Assembly: GCF_023115355.1 (NCBI RefSeq)
Contig: NZ_CP096019.1
Location: forward strand, 372,001-436,000
From: Halocatena salina
GTDB taxonomy: Archaea > Halobacteriota > Halobacteria > Halobacteriales > Haloarculaceae
DNA: 64,000 bases
Direction: 5' to 3'
Within the stretch, counting starts at the first letter, position 1, and each line of letters starts with the position of its first letter. The notes under the pieces are model-generated. The model was not told where the DNA came from, did not search any database, and saw only the letters and a list, made by a program, of their open reading frames with translations. Shown here one piece after another: positions 1 through 8,158 of the stretch. The position numbers and the translations under genes are program-made.

Positions 1-430
1 CGGCAGCGATCCCCATCTCGCGGGCAAAAATGGCCCCGAGGATGAGACTGAACCCCCAGTGTACCCACGCCATGGCCATCGAGAACACGCCGACCATCAC
101 GACCGCCTGCCGACCGGTCGATGGGAGCTGTGCCAGCTGCCGAAGTCTGCCGTTCACTCGTGGATGATACGCGATGACGAATCCAGTCATCAGAATGAGA
201 ACCATCTGCATGCCGAACGAGAGAAACGTCCAAAACCCATCGAACCAATGGCCGACCATCGCGGTCGGCCCGACTCCTTCGAGAACGATACCTGCGACGA
301 ACACCACGTAGCTCAGGATGATCGCAAACAGAAACGGACTCGGCATCCACCGCTCTACGACGCCCGCAAGCCGGTGGCCCGCCCGCTCGAACCAATTGCC
401 GCTTCCCGCACTTGTCCATTCTGGCGACAT
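1..430 (-). CDS. Short-chain fatty acid transporter, AtoE family (N-terminal part; runs off the window)
   Basis: The reverse strand is open from an ATG at 430 to the window edge, giving the first 143 residues of a membrane protein. Residues about 23-55 contain a hydrophobic helix, followed by a conserved FGMQM stretch and a later segment around WVHWGFSLILGAIFAREM. This order matches the AtoE/TIGR00366 short-chain fatty acid transporters, whose bacterial members have the same GFGLVVGAMFARE-like region. The role would be uptake or exchange of short acids such as acetoacetate or butyrate across the cytoplasmic membrane. The C-terminal two thirds lie outside the window, so completeness cannot be judged. 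The family call is firm; the substrate is not. Confidence 0.8.
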   Translation of the reverse strand, partial: MSPEWTSAGSGNWFERAGHRLAGVVERWMPSPFLFAIILSYVVFVAGIVLEGVGPTAMVGHWFDGFWTFLSFGMQMVLILMTGFVIAYHPRVNGRLRQLAQLPSTGRQAVVMVGVFSMAMAWVHWGFSLILGAIFAREMGIAA

Positions 431-641
431 ACTGATCGTGTATCTAATTGTATCTGCTTAATGGTTGGTACTGTACGGGATGGAGAACCGCTACCGTGTG
501 GATCGAACGGTTCATAGCGAGATCATTTATTAGTACGTAAACAACGCGAAATCGACGACGTTCTCGCGTTCGATACTGATTTTAACGGGGTCGTTACTCG
601 ATACGATACGCTCGATTACGTGTGACCTCTCTTTGTGATGG

Positions 642-1721
642 TTAGTACCATTCCTTCTCGATGAACTGGTCTGCGAGACTGAACGCACCTCGAGCAGCGG
701 CCGTCTCGGGGTCTTCGGGCGCGATCACGTTGACCTTGTGTTGGAGTTCCTCGCCGAGCCGGCGTTCGAACGTTTCGGGTAACCCCGGAACCGCGGCCAT
801 CCCACCGGTGAGAGCGATCGGTTCGTTGAGAACGTGTTTGTATACTTTCGTGTGATCGGTGGCCAGCTGTGGGAGGAACTCGTTTGCGATCGCGTCGACA
901 GCGTCGTCGACGTACCGGTCGAGTGCGTCCATCACGCTGCGTTCGATGGTGAACTCGTGGGTCCCTCCGCCGGGTTGCTGGATAACGTCGGTAAACGGCC
1001 GAAAGTCGTTGAAATCACCGTGTTCCTCCTTATACTCTCTCGCCGTGGTCCCATCGATGTGGACCCGGCCTTGGGTCTCTTCCTCGACGTTGGTAGCGAT
1101 CCATCGGTCGACTTCGTTTCCAGCGATCGATCCCGTCGTGAACCGCGATAGCTGTTTTCCATGGCGGTATGCACACGCACCGATGTTCGTCGATCCCATA
1201 TTGATCGATATAAAAACGCGCCCGATCGCTGTCAGTTCCGAGCCGAACGCGGGAATCGATCCACACAACGACTCCGGATAGCCCCGGATGAGCCGACCAC
1301 CGATAGCGGTCCGTTCGATCACGTCGGTCAGGTTCCGCAATCCGGTTTCGTTGTTGATCGCCGGAATGGCGTACACTGCAACGCTGTTCGTCGGAAGGTC
1401 GTTCTCATCGACGATCTGCTCGAAAAACGTCGCCGTGGCCGCCGCCCGATCATCGTCCTCGGGGAGTCCCGTCCGCAGCATGAACTCCACCCGCTCGGGA
1501 TATTCGTACGCCGCTTTCTCACCGTAGATGACCTGCGTCGTTCCCGACAGGACATCCTCGTATTGGGCCAAACAGGTGAGTGTTGCGTGGGTCTCGATCC
1601 CCGACTCGTCCGGTCGAGCGATGACGGTTCGCGTACTCCCGATCTTGATCCCGATCGGAACTGGACCGTCTCGATCTCCCCGGACAGGCGGTGTCTCCCC
1701 AAGCATACGTCTCTCTTTCAA
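642..1721 (-). CDS. Actin-like ATPase (haloarchaeal MreB/ParM/salactin-type fold)
   Basis: A 359-residue soluble protein carries the three actin-fold nucleotide motifs in order: phosphate-1 near 23-35 (GIKIGSTRTVIA), phosphate-2 near 168-185 (FISINMGSTNIGACAY) and the adenosine loop near 302-314 (IALTGGMAAVPGL). These mark the ASKHA/actin superfamily. Haloarchaea carry filament-forming actins such as salactin; whether this protein is an orthologue cannot be decided here. A cytoskeletal, DNA-positioning or shape role is inference. A second ATG at residue 6 is an equally good start. It lies 36 bases after the PHP gene on the same strand, so the two may be co-transcribed. Confidence 0.75.
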   Translation of the reverse strand: MKERRMLGETPPVRGDRDGPVPIGIKIGSTRTVIARPDESGIETHATLTCLAQYEDVLSGTTQVIYGEKAAYEYPERVEFMLRTGLPEDDDRAAATATFFEQIVDENDLPTNSVAVYAIPAINNETGLRNLTDVIERTAIGGRLIRGYPESLCGSIPAFGSELTAIGRVFISINMGSTNIGACAYRHGKQLSRFTTGSIAGNEVDRWIATNVEEETQGRVHIDGTTAREYKEEHGDFNDFRPFTDVIQQPGGGTHEFTIERSVMDALDRYVDDAVDAIANEFLPQLATDHTKVYKHVLNEPIALTGGMAAVPGLPETFERRLGEELQHKVNVIAPEDPETAAARGAFSLADQFIEKEWY

Positions 1722-1757
1722 AGGCAGACGGATAAACGATCACAGATCGATCGTGGA

Positions 1758-2417
1758 TCAGGCATCGACGTGGCCTTTGAGTCGATGAACACGTTGGTAT
1801 AGCTGCCGTAGCAACTGGAGCGGGAACGATTCGTTGAGACGGTAGTCGGTACGTCCGTTCCGGATCGCTTCGGCGACTGCTTTGGGAGTGGATTTCTCGG
1901 TGTCAACCCGCGTGTACGCCCGTCCGACTTCGAAGGGGTAATGGGCGTCACTACCACCGATGAGAGGTGTGTCGTCCGCTTCAGACAGCTGTTGGATCTG
2001 ATCGATCGGTACGGAGCGCTTACCGTTGACTTCGTAGGCATCGAACGGCAAATCAAGATCACGAACCACGCTGTTCCGAAACGGATGAGCTACGATCGCT
2101 GCACAGTCTCGGGCGTGTGCGATATCGATGGTTTCCTCCGGCGTGAGTGCTCCCGGCGTCGTTCGCGTGGGAGGGTCCGGTCCGATCACCAGCATGTGAC
2201 CGGCGCTCGTCGACACCTCAACCCCCGGAATGAGGGTTACTCCCCTCGTATCGATGTCGAGACAGCTGTAGTAGTCGTGGTTGGTCACTGCGACGGCGTC
2301 GAGTCCACGCCACTGTGCGAACGCCACTAACAGACGCGCGCCGACCGGGTCGTAGCTGGTCGGACCGCTGAACGCGTGGAAAAACCGGGTGTGGGTGTGA
2401 AGATCTACTGTAATCAT
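1758..2417 (-). CDS. PHP-domain metal-dependent phosphoesterase
   Basis: The 219-residue protein starts with MITVDLHTHTRFF, giving the HxH first metal motif of PHP domains. It continues with NHD, GVEVS (metal-binding Glu), AHPFR and GSDAHY, which are the later PHP metal ligands in the usual order. PHP proteins hydrolyse phosphate esters, for example nucleotide 3',5'-bisphosphates or histidinol phosphate. Haloarchaeal members of this short class are called PHP-associated proteins of unknown substrate. I chose the ATG at 2417 because the catalytic strand begins directly after it; the reading frame stays open upstream for 52 codons without family-like sequence. It may be co-transcribed with the downstream actin-like gene. 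Confidence 0.85.
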   Translation of the reverse strand: MITVDLHTHTRFFHAFSGPTSYDPVGARLLVAFAQWRGLDAVAVTNHDYYSCLDIDTRGVTLIPGVEVSTSAGHMLVIGPDPPTRTTPGALTPEETIDIAHARDCAAIVAHPFRNSVVRDLDLPFDAYEVNGKRSVPIDQIQQLSEADDTPLIGGSDAHYPFEVGRAYTRVDTEKSTPKAVAEAIRNGRTDYRLNESFPLQLLRQLYQRVHRLKGHVDA

Positions 2418-2727
2418 TGTGTAGACGCCATGATCGGCCTGGCAGGCGGTCTGAAATGGTCGAATCCACTGATGTGTGAAATGCACGTGATAGATGGGGG
2501 CCCGTTCACCATGGTTCAATGAAATCGACAGTGCATTCCCGGCGTGTGATAACAGTGTGTCTTTCTCGCCCAAAGGGTTTCTTTCCTGCGGAGACGAACC
2601 ACGTCTATTTGTAGATGGAACACCAACAGTCAGTAATTATCGCGTATGGGCCGTTTTAACGCCGGAATCGAATCGTGCGAACGATCGACCGTGGCAAACA
2701 GCATTTGATATCCACCAATACGACAGT
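2418..2727. other. Intergenic region between divergent genes
   Basis: This 310-base stretch separates the PHP gene (leftward) from the lipid kinase gene (rightward). I see no convincing gene in it. It should hold both promoters. An A/T-rich segment near 2632-2641 and another near 2703-2711 are possible TATA elements for the kinase, but neither is clear enough to assign. Confidence 0.5.
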
Positions 2728-3684
2728 ATGAAGGATGAACACATCGATTCGGGCGATGACTCGTCGACGGCCGTTTCTCCCGACAACGATCGATGGTGGA
2801 TCGTACTCAATCCCTCAAGTGGGACGGGAAATCACGTTGAGGAGGTTCGGTCGTACGCGGCTGATCGAGGACATACGGTTATCGAAACGGAAGCGGCGGG
2901 TGATGCGGTCGAACTGGGGAAAGAAGCCGCCCGCGAAAACATCTCTCGGCTCGCCGCGTGTGGTGGGGATGGGACGATACACCAGGTCGTCGATGGGTAC
3001 GATCGGGCTGGATCCCTCTCCGATGTAACGTTCGGCGTGCTTCCTGCTGGCACTGGGAACAACTTCGCGCAGAATCTCGGCGTGGAAACCATCGAACGGG
3101 CGTTCGAGCTGCTCGAAACAGGTGAGCGTCGACGGATCGACGTTGGAGTCGCCGATGGTGAACTGTTCACGAACTCCTGTATCGCGGGTATCACAGCACA
3201 GACAAGCTCCGAAACAAGTTCAGAACTCAAAGAACGGTTCGGAACGCTCGCGTACGTCCTCACCGGAATACGACAAGCAGCCGAGTTCGACCCGCTTCAC
3301 GTAGAGATCGATACTGGGGCCACCGCTCCGGAGTCCACGTGGCAGGGAGAGGCGCTCTGTATCCTCATCGGGAACGCCCGGCGGTTCGTGGGCAACGGCG
3401 GACAAGCAAACGCAGAGGACGGTCTCTTCGAGGTGCTGATCGTCGAAGAGATGCCGACGAACGACCTCCTCACCGAAGCCGCGATACAGCGGTGGTTCGG
3501 AGAAACGACCGAACATATGCTGCGTTTTACGTCCGATCATCTAGAGATAACGAATCAACAGGACACCGAGGTCGAGTTCAGTCTCGATGGAGAGATACGT
3601 TCTCATCAGAAGCTGTCGCTGAATATCCGCCCGCGGGAGTTGGAGATCGTCGTGGGACCGGAGTACGCCCCAGAGCCGGACTGA
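2728..3684 (+). CDS. Diacylglycerol kinase-family lipid kinase (YegS/DagK type)
   Basis: The 318-residue protein has the DAGK catalytic signature: WWIVLNPSSG near the start of the domain and LAACGGDGTIHQVVDGY with the GGDGT nucleotide/Mg motif, followed by FGVLPAGTGNNFA. Length and order match YegS/BmrU lipid kinases, which phosphorylate a lipid hydroxyl with ATP at the membrane face. In haloarchaea the substrate may be an archaeal diether lipid alcohol; this is inference. The frame is open from 2494, but the residues before the ATG at 2728 are not family-like and the start at 2728 gives the normal length. Confidence 0.88.
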   Translation: MKDEHIDSGDDSSTAVSPDNDRWWIVLNPSSGTGNHVEEVRSYAADRGHTVIETEAAGDAVELGKEAARENISRLAACGGDGTIHQVVDGYDRAGSLSDVTFGVLPAGTGNNFAQNLGVETIERAFELLETGERRRIDVGVADGELFTNSCIAGITAQTSSETSSELKERFGTLAYVLTGIRQAAEFDPLHVEIDTGATAPESTWQGEALCILIGNARRFVGNGGQANAEDGLFEVLIVEEMPTNDLLTEAAIQRWFGETTEHMLRFTSDHLEITNQQDTEVEFSLDGEIRSHQKLSLNIRPRELEIVVGPEYAPEPD

Positions 3685-3722
3685 CATCCTCCCGCCCTAA
3701 AGGGCGAGGCTTTCTTCTCGTA
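3685..3722 (+). mobile_element. Solo terminal hairpin of an IS200/IS605-type element (relic or PATE-like end)
   Basis: Directly after the kinase stop codon lies an imperfect hairpin: CGCCCT at 3693-3698 pairs with AGGGCG at 3701-3706 across a two-base loop, and CCT (3688-3690) pairs with AGG (3707-3709) past a two-base bulge. It is followed by a CTTTCTTCTCGTACTTCTGTAA-like tail, here cut short. Bulged hairpins of this form flank haloarchaeal IS200/IS605 and TnpB-only elements, and their non-autonomous PATE derivatives. No tnpA or tnpB lies nearby, so this is a single end. It could also act as the transcription terminator of the kinase gene. Confidence 0.6.
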
Positions 3723-3804
3723 CTTCTGTAACCACACCGACAGCGAAGGCACACCCCGGTCACAGACGAACTGTTTTGTAGGATGAACAGCAGGGAAGAC
3801 GTAC

Positions 3805-4650
3805 ATGGGAACTGATTCCGACGGTCCAACCGGTGCAACGCTCTCGTATCGCAAGATCCTCGAACGGGAGATGGAAAGCGCGCTCAAAGAGATGGATCGG
3901 CCGGTGCTGGGGACGTTCATCTCTGGGTTCTCTGCGGGGCTCAACCTGAGCTTCGGTGCGTTGTTCATGGCGATGGTGCTGACATTTTCCGGTGGGTTTG
4001 GCTCAGAACTCACGAAACAGGTCGTCCTCGCTGGTGTCTCTTCGATCCCGTTTCTGTTCGTGGTTATCGGACAAACTGAACTGTTTACCGCCCATTCGAC
4101 GATGGCGGTCCTCCCCGTTTTCGATGGGCGCGCGTCGATTTCCGATCTGGGACGCATTTGGAGCGTGACGTACGTCTCGAATCTGGTTGGGTGTGGTGCA
4201 TTCGTCGCCCTGATCGTCGCTATCGGTGATCCGATGGGTATCGCCGAGCCTGCGGCGTTCGGCTCGCTTGCTGGGGCGTTAGTAGGGCTTCCGTGGTGGG
4301 TCATCGTGCTCTCGGGAGTCATTGCCGGGTGGTTGATGGGATTGGCGACGTGGCTCTCAGCCGCCAGCCGCGACACGATCGGCCGCATCATCTTTGTGTT
4401 ACTCACCACTGCAGCCATCGGATTCGGCCCGTTTCACCACGCTATCCTCGGCACGACAGAGGTGCTCTCAGCAGTGGCGCTCGGCACGGGCGTCACGCTC
4501 GAAGCGTTCGGACTCTTCTTGTTGTGTACGACGATCGGAAACATAATCGGCGGGACCGTTTTCGTGGGCCTGATCAATTACGGCCACATCGCTCTGGCAG
4601 GCGAGCAGAAAGACGTCGAATTCGAAGCGAAAGAGATGGACGATTCCTGA
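3805..4650 (+). CDS. Formate/nitrite transporter (FNT) family channel
   Basis: A 281-residue integral membrane protein with about six hydrophobic segments and a short charged N-terminus. The pattern FISGFSAGLNLSFGALFMA early, IGQTELFTAHSTM in the middle, and NIIGGTVFVGLINYGH at the end is typical of FNT proteins (FocA, NirC, and the YfdC-like branch). These pentameric channels move small monovalent anions such as formate, nitrite or hydrosulfide. The YfdC-like branch is the closer match, so the solute is uncertain. It stands 40 bases before the flavoprotein gene on the same strand, perhaps one transcript. Confidence 0.85.
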   Translation: MGTDSDGPTGATLSYRKILEREMESALKEMDRPVLGTFISGFSAGLNLSFGALFMAMVLTFSGGFGSELTKQVVLAGVSSIPFLFVVIGQTELFTAHSTMAVLPVFDGRASISDLGRIWSVTYVSNLVGCGAFVALIVAIGDPMGIAEPAAFGSLAGALVGLPWWVIVLSGVIAGWLMGLATWLSAASRDTIGRIIFVLLTTAAIGFGPFHHAILGTTEVLSAVALGTGVTLEAFGLFLLCTTIGNIIGGTVFVGLINYGHIALAGEQKDVEFEAKEMDDS

Positions 4651-4690
4651 TTCGAGGGGTATATCTTCGCTGGCGTGTTTTCGCCCGGTA

Positions 4691-5782
4691 ATGCACGATT
4701 TCATCGTTGTGGGTGCGGGACCTGCCGGTTCGCGGTTTGCCCGCAGCGCGGCCGAGCGAAACCACGACGTGCTCGTGTTCGAACACGGGGAGATCGGTCG
4801 ACCCCTCGCCTGTTCTGGACACGTTAGCACAGACATCTGGGAGTACGTTCCTGCGGACGCCCGGGATGAACTCTTTCAAAACGAGATCCGGGGTGCACGG
4901 TTTCATATCGGCGGGCCGGAAACGGACGGTGAGCCGTTCTACAAGGACGAACCGGTCTCGAACGCCATCGACCGGGTGGGGCTGGATAAAACGCTCGCGC
5001 GCATGGCCGACCGAGCCGGCGCGGATGTCCGTGATCAGCACACCGTGACAGCCCTCGAAGAGCACCGCGACCACGTCACAGTGACAGTGAACGGTCCAGA
5101 CGGAACCGAGCGCCACGACGCGCGAATGGTTGCAGGCTGTGACGGTCCTCGGTCACGGGTACGCCGGGAGTGTGATCTGCCCCAACCCGAGGAGTTCCTC
5201 CATGGGGTGTTGGCGTTCGATTCGACACCCGACCACGAAGCGTTCGTGGACGTTCATCTCACCGTTCCGGAGTTTTTCGCGTGGCGCATTCCACGCGGCG
5301 AAGCGGGGGTCGAGTACGGGTTGGCGGTCGCTCCGGACAGCGACGTGTCGGGGCGCTTTTCCTCGTTCTGTGATGCCTACGGCGTCGATGTCTCACACCG
5401 TTGTTCGGGGGCGATCCCGATCGGTCCACCGCGCCGAGTGATCGGCCGACGCAGCTTCCTCATTGGCGATGCAGCCGGCCAGACCAAACCGTTCACCGGC
5501 GGCGGTATCTTGTATGGCATGCGCGCCGCCGACCATGCTGCCCGCGAGATCGATCCGACTCGTCCCGGAACGCTCGGTGAGTACGAACGCGCGTGGCGAG
5601 ACGACCTCAGCACCGAGATCCGTCTCGGGCATTGGGTTCGGCGTGCGTATTCGCTCCCGTCTGCCGTCCAGTCAGCCGGGTTAGACGCTCTATCTGGCGA
5701 AATCGGTGTTCATATGGATCGACCGTCGACGTTGTTCTCACGCGAACAGTTACGAGCTGTGCTCTCTGCTTCCGAACGGTAA
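4691..5782 (+). CDS. Geranylgeranyl reductase-family FAD-dependent oxidoreductase
   Basis: The 363-residue protein opens with the Rossmann FAD motif VVGAGPAGSRFARSAAE, has a conserved CSGHVS region near residue 42-47, a second FAD-contact segment GCDGPRSRVRR near 150, and FLIGDAAGQTKPFTGGGI near 257, the GD motif that binds the FAD ribityl chain. This layout is the geranylgeranyl reductase family, which saturates prenyl chains of archaeal lipids, dolichol or quinones. Several paralogues usually exist per haloarchaeal genome, so whether this one acts on membrane diethers, dolichyl phosphate or menaquinone is open. Confidence 0.85.
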   Translation: MHDFIVVGAGPAGSRFARSAAERNHDVLVFEHGEIGRPLACSGHVSTDIWEYVPADARDELFQNEIRGARFHIGGPETDGEPFYKDEPVSNAIDRVGLDKTLARMADRAGADVRDQHTVTALEEHRDHVTVTVNGPDGTERHDARMVAGCDGPRSRVRRECDLPQPEEFLHGVLAFDSTPDHEAFVDVHLTVPEFFAWRIPRGEAGVEYGLAVAPDSDVSGRFSSFCDAYGVDVSHRCSGAIPIGPPRRVIGRRSFLIGDAAGQTKPFTGGGILYGMRAADHAAREIDPTRPGTLGEYERAWRDDLSTEIRLGHWVRRAYSLPSAVQSAGLDALSGEIGVHMDRPSTLFSREQLRAVLSASER

Positions 5783-5854
5783 GCTCGTCACTCCGATTGC
5801 CACTCCGCCGGCCGAAACCGTGGATATTAGCCGTGAAATTCTATACCCTAGAGT

Positions 5855-6031
5855 ATGGTCAAGATAAGCGTAGAGATACCAGAAGAACTGCTCGACGATC
5901 TCGACGAACACGTCGGGGAAGACGGGAAGTTCGTCAACCGGAGCGATGCCATTCGGGCGTCGGTCCGGAAGACGCTCGATCTGCTCGACGAGATCGACGA
6001 GCGACACGGTCGATTGGAGACGGATGAGTGA
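5855..6031 (+). CDS. Small ribbon-helix-helix (CopG-like) DNA-binding protein
   Basis: A 58-residue protein: VKISVEIPEELLDDLDEHV forms the beta strand and helix A, and FVNRSDAIRASVRKTLDLL forms helix B with the N-R-S-D-A-I-R turn typical of RHH_1 regulators. The ATG at 5855 follows an A/T-rich stretch (5836-5850) that could hold the promoter. Its TGA overlaps the next start by eight bases (ATGAGTGA at 6024-6031), so it is translated together with the transporter gene. RHH proteins bind DNA as dimers and often repress their own operon; here that is inference. Confidence 0.8.
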   Translation: MVKISVEIPEELLDDLDEHVGEDGKFVNRSDAIRASVRKTLDLLDEIDERHGRLETDE

Positions 6032-6767
6032 AGATCGCCCCCAAGACAGCACACGGGCACCTGATTCGCTCGTACTGTCCGTTTCCGCGCTCGTGTTGGT
6101 GTCACTGTTCATCACGGCACTCGTCACCGCTCAGCTGACGGCCGCGAAGGTGATCGAGTTCACCCTTCCGGTAGCGATACCGGTCGCTGGTAGCTCGCTC
6201 GCCATGCCCGGTGCAGCGCTGGCCTACGCGCTCACGTTTTTCGCCTCGGACTGCATCACGGAGCTGTACGGCAAGCGATCGGCCCAGATGGTGGTGAACG
6301 TCGGATTTTTCATGAACATCGTGTTGCTAGCACTCGTCTGGAGCACGATCTGGGCCCCCTCAGCCCAAACCAACGCCGTCGATCCCGATGCCTTCCAGAC
6401 GGTACTTGGCGCGAGCACGAACATCGTTCTCGGAAGTCTCACAGCCTATCTCCTCAGTCAAAATTGGGATGTAATCGTGTTTCACCGGCTGCGAGAAGCG
6501 ACCGGCGGCGCGCAGCTCTGGCTTCGCAACATCGGCTCAACCGCAACAAGCCAGCTGATCGATACGGTCGTCTTCGTCGGGATCGGGTTCGTGATCGCCC
6601 CCGTTCTGTTGGACACCGGCGCACCGCTCTCGTGGGGTGCTGTCGCTCCGCTCGTCGTGGGACAGTACCTGCTGAAACTCCTCATCGCGCTGCTGGATAC
6701 GCCGTTCGTGTACGTGGTCGTGGGGTTCGTTCGATCGAACCGATCGAAAACCGCGGTGACGGCCTGA
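6024..6767 (+). CDS. Queuosine/archaeosine precursor transporter (VUT family, YhhQ-like)
   Basis: The 247-residue membrane protein has about six hydrophobic segments and the VUT/TIGR00697 hallmarks: ALVTAQLTAAKVIEF in the first helix, a charged FFASDCITELYGKR loop, and IGSTATSQLIDTVVFVGIGF with the conserved S-Q-x-x-D-T. YhhQ/QPTR proteins import 7-deazaguanine precursors such as preQ0; in haloarchaea this would supply tRNA archaeosine synthesis. I chose the ATG at 6024 because it overlaps the RHH stop and gives the normal family length, although the frame is open earlier. The overlap indicates an operon with the RHH gene. Confidence 0.87.
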   Translation: MSEDRPQDSTRAPDSLVLSVSALVLVSLFITALVTAQLTAAKVIEFTLPVAIPVAGSSLAMPGAALAYALTFFASDCITELYGKRSAQMVVNVGFFMNIVLLALVWSTIWAPSAQTNAVDPDAFQTVLGASTNIVLGSLTAYLLSQNWDVIVFHRLREATGGAQLWLRNIGSTATSQLIDTVVFVGIGFVIAPVLLDTGAPLSWGAVAPLVVGQYLLKLLIALLDTPFVYVVVGFVRSNRSKTAVTA

Positions 6768-6773
6768 GAAGCG

Positions 6774-7550
6774 TCATTCGATTCGCTCGGCGAAGCCGAA
6801 ATTCGGCTTCACGTCTGTGACGACCACCCGGACGGTTTCTCCCGCCTCGGTGTCGGGAACAAACAGGGTGTAGCCGTCGACCTTGGCGATGCCGTCGCCT
6901 TCGTGACCGGTGTCGACGATCTCGACGGTGGTCTCGACACCAGCTTCGAGCGGGACCGTGATGTGACCTTTGCCGACCAGATACAGCTCAGAAGACTCAT
7001 CACGGGAAGCGTCGGGGTGGACGGCACGGACGTATTTGAACTCCGATTCGATCTCCGCTCGGAACGCTGCCAGATCGGAGCCATCGAACACCTTCACGAC
7101 GAAATCTCCACCGGGAGCTAACACTGCCATCGCTGTGTCGAACGCCTGCCGGGCAAGATGGATCGAACGCGCGTGGTCGAGGGAGTACTCTCCGGTCATA
7201 TTCGGTGCCATGTCCGAGAGAACGACATCGGCCACGCCATCTCCCGTGGATTCCTCGATCCGATCTGCAACCCGTTCACGGGTTTCATCGTCGGTCATAT
7301 CGCCCCTGATCGTCTGTACGCCGTCGATCGGGTCGATGCGTTGGCGATCGACGCCCACCACCGTCCCCTCCTCGCCGACGCGCTCAGTGGCAACCTGAAG
7401 CCATCCTCCCGGAGCCGCCCCGAGGTCGACCACCGTCGCACTCTCGTTGAGCAACGTTGTCGCCTCGTCGAGCTGTTTGAGCTTGTACGCCGCGCGCGAA
7501 CGGTAGCCTTCCTGTTTGGCCTTATTGTAGTATTGATCTCGGTGACTCAT
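6774..7550 (-). CDS. rlmE: 23S rRNA 2'-O-ribose methyltransferase RlmE (FtsJ) with C-terminal TRAM domain
   Basis: The 258-residue protein begins MSHRDQYYNKAKQEGYRSRA, the basic N-terminus of FtsJ/RlmE. SAM motif I is VVDLGAAPGGWLQVA; later VVLSDMAPNMTGEYSLDH and FVVKVFDGSD supply the catalytic Asp and Lys of the K-D-K-E tetrad. The last ~60 residues form a TRAM RNA-binding domain (VEIVDTGHEGDGIAKVDGY onward), a fusion typical of haloarchaeal RlmE. It methylates the conserved uridine of helix 92 in 23S rRNA. The start at 7550 fits the family; longer frame upstream is not conserved-looking. It converges with the VUT gene, with six bases between the stops. Confidence 0.92.
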   Translation of the reverse strand: MSHRDQYYNKAKQEGYRSRAAYKLKQLDEATTLLNESATVVDLGAAPGGWLQVATERVGEEGTVVGVDRQRIDPIDGVQTIRGDMTDDETRERVADRIEESTGDGVADVVLSDMAPNMTGEYSLDHARSIHLARQAFDTAMAVLAPGGDFVVKVFDGSDLAAFRAEIESEFKYVRAVHPDASRDESSELYLVGKGHITVPLEAGVETTVEIVDTGHEGDGIAKVDGYTLFVPDTEAGETVRVVVTDVKPNFGFAERIE

Positions 7551-8158
7551 GGTCTCACTACGTGCTGCCTGTTTCTGTTCAGTGCGAACACTGCAGACGA
7601 CGCCTCGGTCATACCGAGAGTGAGGCGGTCGACCCGGAAAGGCACACCGGATGGTCCGCACACGCCCGATAGATATATCGATTGAGAATTCAATCGATGA
7701 ATATCAGGTTAATTACCATGATATCCACTCGAGTGCTCCGCTACTGAACGGTCGTCCCACCGCGTCATACACGGTCTCCATCCACACTATGACAAGTATT
7801 CCAAACGTCTATCATCCATTGTTTAGACAAAGGAGTCGAGAACATCCGGATGAACTGCGAAACGGTCCAGGGTGGTGCTGGCACCCCAAACTGGTGTTCT
7901 CCCAGAGAAGAGAACGAAGTTCGATACAACTTCTTCATCGAAAGCGGCTCCGTCTCGGTCGGCCTGAACAAGCCGTAGGCTTTCCGACGCTCTCGGGCGG
8001 TTTTCGTGTATCTCAAGGAGTGCAAACGATCCGAGTGAGGAGACGCTTTTGTCCACCGACGCCGGGTAACTGCCGTTAGCGAACGCCCTCCAACCACGAG
8101 CTGTTCAACGGATTTCATTTCGAGCCTGTTATAGTCGTCACGGCCTACTGTCTTGGCA
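7551..8158. other. 608-base region without a confident gene
   Basis: Between divergent rlmE and the DUF4013-type gene lies an A/T-richer stretch (7675-7830) followed by sequence with coding-like character. No complete family-like protein is visible. Two short frames deserve mention: a 42-codon forward frame at 7850-7978 and a 77-codon reverse frame at 7823-8056. They overlap, so at most one is likely real. The stretch may be a decayed gene. Confidence 0.5.
7850..7978 (+). other. Possible small protein gene or gene remnant (42 codons)
   Basis: A forward frame from ATG 7850 to TAG 7978 reads MNCETVQGGAGTPNWCSP, then a strand-like segment VRYNFFIESGSVSVGL. Third positions are mostly G/C as in neighbouring genes, and the frame stays open and plausible upstream to 7793 without a start codon. 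The Cys-containing, beta-rich sequence resembles the end of a longer secreted or surface protein, but I recognise no family. It may be the surviving tail of a decayed gene. Confidence 0.25.

Noticed and set aside
59-517. 152-codon forward frame at the left edge
   Set aside because: The reverse strand encodes an AtoE-type membrane protein over the same bases; the forward translation is low-quality and His/Arg-rich.
2494-2727. 78-codon N-terminal extension of the lipid kinase
   Set aside because: The residues are unlike the family, and ATG 2728 gives the normal length for YegS-type kinases.
6774-7661. 37-residue N-terminal extension of RlmE
   Set aside because: The family start MSHRDQYYNKAKQEG is at 7550; the upstream residues are not conserved-looking.
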